Shown here one piece after another: positions 1-6,406 of a stretch of 8,469 nt of DNA (its first letter is position 1; every line of letters begins with the position of its first letter). Position numbers and translations under genes: made by a program. A model generated the notes under the pieces. It did no database searches and was not told the DNA's origin. It saw only the letters and a program-made list of their open reading frames with translations. Location of the stretch: assembly GCA_016763875.1 (NCBI GenBank), contig JAESSZ010000507.1, positions 1-8,469 on the forward strand, written 5' to 3'. Source of the stretch: Nannocystaceae bacterium. GTDB lineage: Bacteria; Myxococcota_A; Polyangia; Nannocystales; Nannocystaceae.

Positions 1-153
1 CGACCGGCGGCCGCCGTCAAATCGCGGACTTGCGCTGGATCCGCGCCGCGGGAATAATGCCGGCCACGGCCAGGTACGGGCGAGTCTTGACCTCAGAGCA
101 GCGAGAGCAGCGCTGCCTGCGGCTGGCCCCCCCCGGCCCCAGCGAGAAGAACC
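1..153. other. Leader region or 3' end of an upstream gene
   Basis: No complete gene can be supported here. One + frame is open from position 2 to a TGA at 155-157, which would overlap the moxR ATG as ATGA, the same junction used by most genes downstream. Its last residues would read ...AGPPRPQREEP. Its third-position GC is only moderate and it contains AGA codons, which look out of place in this DNA, so it may be chance. A second + frame ends at a TAA (55-57). A TTGACC at 87-92 resembles a -35 box, but no credible -10 box lies at the right distance. The stretch also holds a run of eight C (127-134) and a small palindrome GCAGCGCTGC (107-116). Whether the operon promoter lies here or further upstream cannot be decided from the window. 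Confidence 0.3.
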
Positions 154-1161
<1,008 letters not shown>

Positions 1162-1188
1162 CGGTTTGCTCCCGTCTGCCGCGAGTCG

Positions 1189-2178
1189 ATGGTCCAGTCG
1201 AATCACAACTCCTCGCAGTCTGCGTCTGCGGCGTCGGATGAAGCACGCGCGCGCACGACCGAGCTGCTGCGGGAAGTCCGACGCATCGAGATCCAGACCT
1301 CGCGTCTGGTGACCGAGCATCTGGCGGGCTCGTACCAGTCTGCGTTCAAGGGCCAGGGCATTGCGTTCGCAGAGGTGCGCGCGTACGAGCCGGGTGACGA
1401 CGTCCGTACCATCGACTGGAACGTGACCGCGCGAACCGGTGAGCCGCACATCAAGCTGTTTACGGAAGAGCGCGAGGTCACGGTCATGTTGCTGGTGGAC
1501 ATGTCCGCGAGCCTCGAGCTGGGCACCCGGGAATACGACAAGCGACATCTGGTCGCACGGGTTGCGGCGACGTTTGCGTTCTCAGCGATCTCCAACAACG
1601 ATCGGGTAGGGCTCATCGGATTCACGGATCAGGTCGAGGTGTTCGTACCGCCGCGAGCCGGTCGCAAACACGTGCTGTCCGTGATCTCGCGGGTTCTTCA
1701 GCACGAACCGGAGAGCCGCAAGACCGATCCCGCGGTCGCACTGGAGTACCTGGCCCGCTTGTCCAAAGGGCAGGGCGTCGCTGTCCTTGTCTCGGACTTT
1801 GTCGATGCGTTGGGCGATCCCGACTCGGCCGTCGACAAGGCCAAAGCGCGGCGGTTCGAACACGCGCTGAAGGTCGCGCGCCGCCGCCACGACGTCATCC
1901 CGATTCGCGTCGAGGACCCACTGGAGCTCGAGTTGCCCGCGCTTGGCATTATTTCGGTCGAGGACCTCGAGTTACTTGGCCTTGGTGGCGACACGGTGGT
2001 CGACTTCGGGCGTTCTCAGGCCAAGCGCTACCGACGTTACGTCGACCAAGAGCGGCAAGCGTTCGATGGTTTGATGCGCAAGTTGTCCTTGGATACGATG
2101 AGCATTCGCTGCGGAGATGACTGGCGCGGACCCTTGGTCGCGTACTTTCGGCGCCGAAACCGGAGGAAACGACGATGA
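1189..2178 (+). CDS. DUF58 protein with VWA-like domain
   Basis: This is a 329-residue soluble protein of the DUF58 family (COG1721 type). The family signature is clear at about residues 55-92: GIAFAEVRAYEPGDD, then DWNVTART, then the IKLFTEERE block. A VWA-like fold follows with a complete MIDAS-type set: DMSAS (Asp104, Ser106, Ser108), a likely Thr179 and the VSDF strand end with Asp203. No membrane segment is seen, so it should stay in the cytoplasm, where it is the natural partner of the MoxR ATPase encoded 27 bp upstream. Residues 1-20 are a Ser/Gln/Ala-rich extension that looks disordered. The last ten residues are almost all basic (RRRNRRKRR at the end), and the codons for this tail also contain the ribosome binding site of the next gene. 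The start at 1189 has only a weak Shine-Dalgarno. The stop overlaps the next start. Family call is certain; function beyond that is inferred from context. Confidence 0.95.
   Translation: MVQSNHNSSQSASAASDEARARTTELLREVRRIEIQTSRLVTEHLAGSYQSAFKGQGIAFAEVRAYEPGDDVRTIDWNVTARTGEPHIKLFTEEREVTVMLLVDMSASLELGTREYDKRHLVARVAATFAFSAISNNDRVGLIGFTDQVEVFVPPRAGRKHVLSVISRVLQHEPESRKTDPAVALEYLARLSKGQGVAVLVSDFVDALGDPDSAVDKAKARRFEHALKVARRRHDVIPIRVEDPLELELPALGIISVEDLELLGLGGDTVVDFGRSQAKRYRRYVDQERQAFDGLMRKLSLDTMSIRCGDDWRGPLVAYFRRRNRRKRR
2162..2166 (+). promoter_or_regulatory. Shine-Dalgarno GGAGG for the third gene
   Basis: GGAGG ends eight bases before ATG 2175 and eleven before the alternative in-frame ATG at 2178, which favours 2175. 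It lies inside the Arg/Lys codons at the end of the DUF58 gene, so the same bases serve both as coding sequence and as ribosome binding site. Confidence 0.7.
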
Positions 2179-3335
2179 TGGCGGCGCTTGCCTTGATGGG
2201 GGCGCTTGCGTTCGCGCCGGGGCCTGGCCCCGCGCCGGGGGCCGAGCCTTCAGCCGCGGCTGACGCTAAGGAGCCGATCGAAGCCGCAGTCGACGGCGCC
2301 GGGCGGGTGGTGAGTGACGGGCCGGTGGCGGTGTCCGTTCGGGTCACCCCCGAACCCTCCTATATCGGCGATGTCTTGCAGCTGCACGTGGTTGCGGCCT
2401 ACCCCAAGAAGGTCAGCGTCAATCTGCCGATCGGCCTGTCGTTCGAACCGTTGCACCTCGTGGGGATCGAGGAAGCACCACCCGAGGCCACGGGCGAGGG
2501 GCTTCGCAAGACCTTCACGATAAAACTGCAGTACTTCGACGTCGGGACCGGCCGGATCCCCGGCTTTCCTGTCACGTGGGTCGACGAAGGCGGTGAGGTG
2601 CACACCCTCGAAGTGCCTGCGCGTACTTTCGAGGTCTCAGCGCTGCTGGCGAACGAGGCCGACCCCTCCCGGCGTGACGAAGATCCTCCCGTGAGTCTGG
2701 TCTATCCCAACACGACCGCGGAGATCGTGATCTACGCGGCATTTGGGACGCTCATTTTAGCGTTTCTGTTGTGGCTGTTTGGACGTCGTTTCTTTGGCCG
2801 CCCCAAACCGGTCTACGTGCCGCCGCCGATCCCGGCCCACGAGGTTGCCTTGTCCGCGCTAGAAGAACTCGAGCGCGGAGAGTTGGTGGCGGACGGGCGT
2901 TTGTCCGACTACTACTTGACGCTCACGCAGATCGCCAAGGGCTACATCGAGGGACGCTTTGGAGTCGATGCATTGGACCGAACGACCGAGGAGATCAGGG
3001 CTGAGTTATTGGCTAACCCCGAGCGCATTGAACCGTTGTCCGCCGACGATGTGGTCGAGTTTTTGATGGCGTGCGACCTTGTGAAGTTCGCCCGCTTCGA
3101 TCCCCCGGTGGAAGAGGCCGAGGAAGCACTGGGGAACGTGCGTGGCATGGTTGAAGCGTCGCTTCCGGCGGCCAAGTCTGGCTCAGCGACCCCGGCGACT
3201 GCGAGCAGCGATTCGCCACCGAGCGCGGTCCAAGCCACGTCTGAGGATGAGGCCGAAGGCCCGGGGTCGGACAAGGCGGAGTCGGATAAAGCGGACTCGG
3301 ATAAAGCGGACTCGGATAAGGAGACCCCACAATGA
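2175..3335 (+). CDS. BatD-like/DUF4381-like single-span membrane protein
   Basis: This 386-residue protein has no symbol I can give. Residues 1-16 are hydrophobic but lack a basic n-region, so the signal sequence is weak; a Pro/Ala linker follows. Residues about 50-157 look like one BatD-type beta-domain (PSYIGDVLQL, then YFDVGTGRIPGFPVTW). One strong membrane helix spans about 183-203, followed by basic RR and a proline hinge. Residues 219-330 are a helical cytoplasmic tail (ALSALEELERGEL, YYLTLTQIAKGYIEGRFG, RTTEEI, CDLVKFA) of the type seen in DUF4381 and at the BatD C-terminus. The end (from 332) is low-complexity, finishing in SDKAD repeats. DUF4381 genes normally sit between DUF58 and batA, as this one does, but are usually much shorter and lack the periplasmic domain. 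It probably couples periplasmic VWA proteins to the cytosolic MoxR/DUF58 pair. Both ends overlap neighbours as ATGA. The domain reading is by eye. Confidence 0.85.
   Translation: MMAALALMGALAFAPGPGPAPGAEPSAAADAKEPIEAAVDGAGRVVSDGPVAVSVRVTPEPSYIGDVLQLHVVAAYPKKVSVNLPIGLSFEPLHLVGIEEAPPEATGEGLRKTFTIKLQYFDVGTGRIPGFPVTWVDEGGEVHTLEVPARTFEVSALLANEADPSRRDEDPPVSLVYPNTTAEIVIYAAFGTLILAFLLWLFGRRFFGRPKPVYVPPPIPAHEVALSALEELERGELVADGRLSDYYLTLTQIAKGYIEGRFGVDALDRTTEEIRAELLANPERIEPLSADDVVEFLMACDLVKFARFDPPVEEAEEALGNVRGMVEASLPAAKSGSATPATASSDSPPSAVQATSEDEAEGPGSDKAESDKADSDKADSDKETPQ
3267..3320 (+). repeat. 15-bp in-frame tandem repeat encoding SDKA(D/E)
   Basis: There are three full 15-bp units (3267-3281, 3282-3296, 3297-3311) and a 9-bp partial unit (3312-3320). 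Units 2 and 3 are identical (TCGGATAAAGCGGAC); the first differs at two bases. They encode SDKAE-SDKAD-SDKAD-SDK at the extreme C-terminus of the third gene. A change in copy number would keep the frame. The final partial unit runs straight into the AAGGAG ribosome binding site of batA. Confidence 0.9.
3318..3323 (+). promoter_or_regulatory. Shine-Dalgarno AAGGAG for batA
   Basis: AAGGAG ends eight bases before the batA ATG (3332). Its first bases are the end of the 15-bp repeat in the preceding gene, so the repeat array directly borders the translation signal of batA. Confidence 0.75.
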
Positions 3336-4363
3336 GGCAGTTGATGCCCCTGCTCGCGTTTGCCGGCGTTGCTGTCGTCGCGGTGATGCTGGTGCTTGGC
3401 CTCAAGTTCGGCGTTGGCCTGCGCTACGTCGTTTGGGCCCGTCCGAGTTGGGCGTTGGCGGCGGTCGTGCCTCTGGCGGCGGTCGTATGGCGTGCTTGGT
3501 CAGCGCCTCGACCGGCGACGATGCTGTTTTCGCGGGCGCGCTCACTCTCTCGGTTTTCGGGTGGGGCCATCGCGCGCATGGTCATGTTGCCCGACGGCTT
3601 GCGATTGGCCGCGGGCGTGTTCCTGGCGTTGGCGCTGGCGCGGCCGCAGTCGACCCGGGGCAGCGACAAGATCCGCCACGAGGGTATCGACATCGTGATC
3701 GTGCTCGACATGTCGGACTCGATGGAGAGCCCGGACATGGTGCCCAACCGACTCGGGGCCTCTCAGATCGTCATCGACGACTTCATTCGACGGCGTCCCC
3801 ACGACCGTATTGGTCTGGTCGTTTTTGGTGCGGTGGCCTCGACGGTGTCGCCCCTCACTATGGACCACGGTGTGCTCCGCACACTGGTCTCGCGTCTGCG
3901 ACTGGGCGTCATGGACGGCTCGACCACGGCTATCGGAGCGGGGCTGGGTATGGCGCTCAACCGTCTGGGCGACTCAGACGCCGACTCCAAGATCGTCGTC
4001 CTGCTCACCGACGGCGTGCACAATGCCGACGGCCTTGACCCCGACGCAGCTTCGTCGGCGGCCGCGGACCGTGGCGTGCAGGTCTACACGATTCTCATGG
4101 GACAGCAGAGGGTCGGCGACTCCTCGATTGACCCATCCCGACTCGAGCGGATCGCGAGCGTGACTGGCGGCTACGCATACACCGCCGAGGACCAGGGCGA
4201 GCTGCATACGACTTTCCAGGATCTGCTCGACAAGCTGGAGACGTCGATCATCGAGGGACAGGCGGTACGGCCGGAGTTGTTCCAGTTCTTCTTGTGGCCA
4301 GCGCTTGGCCTGCTCCTGCTCGATATCTTGCTACGGTCCACCCGTCTGCGGAGGTTCCCATGA
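3332..4363 (+). CDS. batA: BatA, membrane-anchored VWA protein
   Basis: This 343-residue protein has a VWA domain between membrane helices. The MIDAS is complete: DMSDS (Asp126, Ser128, Ser130), GSTTAIG (Thr198/199) and LLTDG (Asp227). Helices are likely at about 4-23, 40-53, 88-103 and 316-335. The loop between helices 2 and 3 and the final RSTRLRRFP are strongly basic, so by the positive-inside rule the VWA domain (about 118-305) faces the periplasm. Typical BatA proteins start near the second of these helices (the WARPSW region here), so the first helix looks like an N-terminal addition. Downstream of the MIDAS, the SPDMVPNR stretch followed by GASQIVIDDFI fits BatA. The start overlaps the previous stop (ATGA) and has a good AAGGAG. 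BatA is thought to bind partner proteins through its metal site; partners here are probably BatB and the TPR proteins. A/B identity rests on order and motifs. Confidence 0.93.
   Translation: MRQLMPLLAFAGVAVVAVMLVLGLKFGVGLRYVVWARPSWALAAVVPLAAVVWRAWSAPRPATMLFSRARSLSRFSGGAIARMVMLPDGLRLAAGVFLALALARPQSTRGSDKIRHEGIDIVIVLDMSDSMESPDMVPNRLGASQIVIDDFIRRRPHDRIGLVVFGAVASTVSPLTMDHGVLRTLVSRLRLGVMDGSTTAIGAGLGMALNRLGDSDADSKIVVLLTDGVHNADGLDPDAASSAAADRGVQVYTILMGQQRVGDSSIDPSRLERIASVTGGYAYTAEDQGELHTTFQDLLDKLETSIIEGQAVRPELFQFFLWPALGLLLLDILLRSTRLRRFP
4350..4354 (+). promoter_or_regulatory. Shine-Dalgarno GGAGG that fixes the batB start
   Basis: GGAGG sits five bases before ATG 4360. An in-frame ATG at 4294 would give a product 22 residues longer, but it lies deep inside batA and lacks such a site. 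The 4360 start also restores the ATGA overlap typical of this operon. Confidence 0.8.
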
Positions 4364-5556
4364 CCGCACCAGCACTGGCGCCCCAGGTGGCGCCCATCGA
4401 CGCCATAGAGATCGTTCGTGGGCAGGCGAGCACATTGGACGAAGTGGTCTTCGCAAGCGCGCACCTGTGGCCCACGCTGCTTGTTGGCCTGGTGTGCATC
4501 GGACTGTTGCTGTGGGCCGCGCGCACGAGAAACCGTGCGATCGCGGCGCTGGGCAACCACGTGCTCGTGCGTCGATTGATCGCGAGCGTGCATCCCGGCT
4601 ATCGCCTTGTCACCTCGATCTCGGTCGTTGGGGCGGTGTTCGCGATATCGTTGGGGCTGCTGCGACTGCAGTACGGCGGGTCGGCCAAAGTGGTCCCCGC
4701 GTCGGGTCTGGATATCGTGCTGGCGGTCGACTACAGCAAGTCAATGCTGGCCCGTGACGTCTACCCCTCTCGCAGCGAGCGACTCGAGGCGGAGCTGTCA
4801 CGGTTCTTGGATGACGCCGACCGTCGTGGTGACCGGGTTGGGGTCGTCGTGTTTGCGGGCGGCGCTCGTGGCTTCCCCGTGACGCGCGACGTTCGGCTGC
4901 TCAAACTCTACTTACGCAAGGCAGACCCCAAGACCGAGCAGCCAGGCGGGACCAATCTGGGGCGTGCGCTCAACGTGGCGCTGACGTTCTTGGTCGATGC
5001 ACGCCGCGCTATCGGGCCCAACGACGACGTGCAGGAGGCTCGAAACCGGGGACAACCGCCGGGTTCACAACCGGTCGAGATTCCCGAGGCCGAGACCGAC
5101 CAGGCGATTGTTCTCCTCACCGACGGCGAGGACAACGCCAGTCGACCGATCGAGGTTGCCAAGGCTGCCGCCAAGCTCGGGGTCCGCGTGTTCACGGTGG
5201 GGATCGGCTCCAAGTCCGGTGAGCCCATTCAGAAGTTCGACGAGGATGGCGAACCCGATGGGTTTGTCGTCGACGAAGACGGTGAGTTTGTCGTGACGCG
5301 GCTGGACACGGAGACCCTCGAGATCATCGCAAAGGAGACCGGTGGAGCCTACGTGGAGGTCGACCCCGATACGTTCTCGTTGGACGAGGTACGTGCCAAA
5401 CTCGAGTCGTTGTCACGGTCGCAGCGTCAGGACGAGATCGAGATCGCTCGCGAAGAGGGGTTTCATTTCGCAGTGATCGCAGCTTTGCTGCTTTTGTCCC
5501 TCTCGCTCGGTCTGGGCGACCGCCGCAAGGCATCTGTGCCTCCGAGGCGAACATGA
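4360..5556 (+). CDS. batB: BatB, membrane-anchored VWA protein
   Basis: The protein has 398 residues from the preferred ATG at 4360. Membrane helices are likely at about 37-54, 83-102 and 369-386, with basic loops after the first and last, placing the VWA domain (about 115-350) in the periplasm. MIDAS residues are intact: DYSKSM (Asp124, Ser126, Ser128), GGTNLG (Thr198) and LLTDGEDN (Asp255). BatB hallmarks are the SMLARDVYPSRSER stretch after the MIDAS and the late block GEPIQKFDEDGEPDGF followed by VVTRLDTETLEIIAKETGG, which typical BatA proteins lack. Residues about 212-247 form a polar, proline-containing stretch before the VLLTDG strand that seems longer than usual. It overlaps batA by 4 bp and the next gene by 4 bp. 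It likely forms a pair with BatA, with TPR partners supplied by the downstream genes. Family identity is secure; the biological role is inferred. Confidence 0.94.
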   Translation: MTAPALAPQVAPIDAIEIVRGQASTLDEVVFASAHLWPTLLVGLVCIGLLLWAARTRNRAIAALGNHVLVRRLIASVHPGYRLVTSISVVGAVFAISLGLLRLQYGGSAKVVPASGLDIVLAVDYSKSMLARDVYPSRSERLEAELSRFLDDADRRGDRVGVVVFAGGARGFPVTRDVRLLKLYLRKADPKTEQPGGTNLGRALNVALTFLVDARRAIGPNDDVQEARNRGQPPGSQPVEIPEAETDQAIVLLTDGEDNASRPIEVAKAAAKLGVRVFTVGIGSKSGEPIQKFDEDGEPDGFVVDEDGEFVVTRLDTETLEIIAKETGGAYVEVDPDTFSLDEVRAKLESLSRSQRQDEIEIAREEGFHFAVIAALLLLSLSLGLGDRRKASVPPRRT

Positions 5557-6404
5557 GCGCTCTTTCCAAACCGGTCTTGGCGCTGCTGGTGGCCGGCTGG
5601 CTGGCAGATCTGCTCTCGGGCAAAGACAGCGACGTCGAGGCAGGAGTGCTCGCGTATGAGGCCGGGGAGTCGGAGACCGCGCTTTCGCATTTTGACGCAG
5701 CGGTTGACCGCTTGGGCGAACGGCCTGAACTCGACTTCGATCGGGGACTGGCCTTGCTCGCACAGGGAGAAACGGACAAGGCTCGCAAGGCGTTCGAGCA
5801 CGCGAGCGAGGCACAGGACGCTGACGTGCGCGGGAGCGCCTTGTACGAGATCGGCAACATCGCGCTGGATACCGAGGACTACGAGGGCGCCGTAACCGCC
5901 TACATCGAGTGCCTCAAGGCACGACCCGAACATCAGAACGCCAAGTGGAACCTCGAGATCGCGCTGGTCAAGCGTGCCGAGGAAGAGGAAGAGGAAGAGG
6001 AAGAAGACGAGGAAGACGAGGAAGAAGAAGACGAGAGTGGGGAGTCGGGTGACGAAGATTCGGGCGGCGAAGATTCGGGCGGTGAAGATTCGGGCGGCGA
6101 AGATTCGGGCGGCGAAGATTCGGGCGGCGAAGATTCAGGCGGCGAAGATTCAGGCGGTGAGGATTCAGGCGGCGAAGGCTCGGGCGGCGAGCAAGATCCA
6201 GGTCAGGGCGAGTCCGGTGGCGAGCCTCCCGACCAGCCCGAGCCCGACGCACCCGAGCAAGAGCCGCAACCTGAGCCGTCCCCGCCGCCCAAGCCGCTCA
6301 GTCAGATGGACATCGACAAGGCGCTGGAAGAGCTCGACGAGCAGGACGTGTTTCTCATGGACCGCCCGACGGGTCGGCCGCGCAAACCGGTGCAGGACTG
6401 GTAA
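5553..6404 (+). CDS. batC: BatC-like TPR protein with acidic repeat tail
   Basis: This 283-residue protein has four parts. Residues 7-21 are a hydrophobic N-terminal segment (signal or anchor; no clear cleavage site). Residues about 29-140 hold roughly three TPR units, with typical spacing in LAYEAGESETALSHFDAAV, RGLALLAQGETDKARKAFEHA and YEIGNIALDTEDYEGAVTAY. Residues 143-161 are almost all Glu/Asp. Residues 170-214 are tandem SGGED pentapeptides, followed by a Pro/Glu linker to about 250. The final 33 residues (251-283) regain complexity, with a predicted helix (MDIDKALEELDEQD) and the ending VQDW. BatC proteins are small TPR proteins between BatB and BatD and often have a charged C-terminal part. 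The tail should be disordered and very acidic and, if the N-terminus is inserted as expected, periplasmic next to the BatA/BatB domains. Overlap with batB is ATGA, with a GAGG five bases upstream. The symbol rests on position plus TPRs. Confidence 0.88.
   Translation: MSALSKPVLALLVAGWLADLLSGKDSDVEAGVLAYEAGESETALSHFDAAVDRLGERPELDFDRGLALLAQGETDKARKAFEHASEAQDADVRGSALYEIGNIALDTEDYEGAVTAYIECLKARPEHQNAKWNLEIALVKRAEEEEEEEEEDEEDEEEEDESGESGDEDSGGEDSGGEDSGGEDSGGEDSGGEDSGGEDSGGEDSGGEGSGGEQDPGQGESGGEPPDQPEPDAPEQEPQPEPSPPPKPLSQMDIDKALEELDEQDVFLMDRPTGRPRKPVQDW
5979..6035 (+). repeat. Poly-Glu/Asp purine-rich tract in batC
   Basis: Nineteen consecutive Glu or Asp codons (residues 143-161), mostly alternating GAG/GAA, give a nearly pure-purine + strand. 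The acidic run joins the TPR domain to the SGGED repeats. Confidence 0.9.
6060..6191 (+). repeat. 15-bp minisatellite encoding SGGED pentapeptides
   Basis: Eight full 15-bp units run from 6060 to 6179, plus a ninth that keeps its first 12 bases (6180-6191). The main unit is TCGGGCGGCGAAGAT. Units 1, 3, 4 and 5 are identical; unit 2 has GGT for GGC; units 6-8 have TCA for TCG; unit 7 also has GGT and GAG; unit 8 ends GGC, giving Gly for Asp. Variants are mostly synonymous and gather at the 3' side. The array is in frame in batC, so length changes by whole units would not break the gene. Confidence 0.95.
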
Positions 6405-6406
6405 CC

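Noticed and set aside
6..15. Palindrome GGCGGCCGCC near the window start as an operator or terminator stem
   Set aside because: It has no loop, no T-run and no partner site; GC palindromes of this size arise by chance here.
87..115. Promoter with TTGACC as -35
   Set aside because: At the expected spacing there is only GC-rich sequence with no -10-like hexamer.
3142..4038. 298-codon + frame overlapping the end of the third gene and batA
   Set aside because: It is Arg-rich and featureless, and runs through the BatA VWA domain in another frame; it is a shadow of real genes.
4294..4359. Longer batB start at ATG 4294
   Set aside because: It lies 70 bp inside batA without a good ribosome binding site. 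ATG 4360 has GGAGG at five bases and the usual ATGA overlap.
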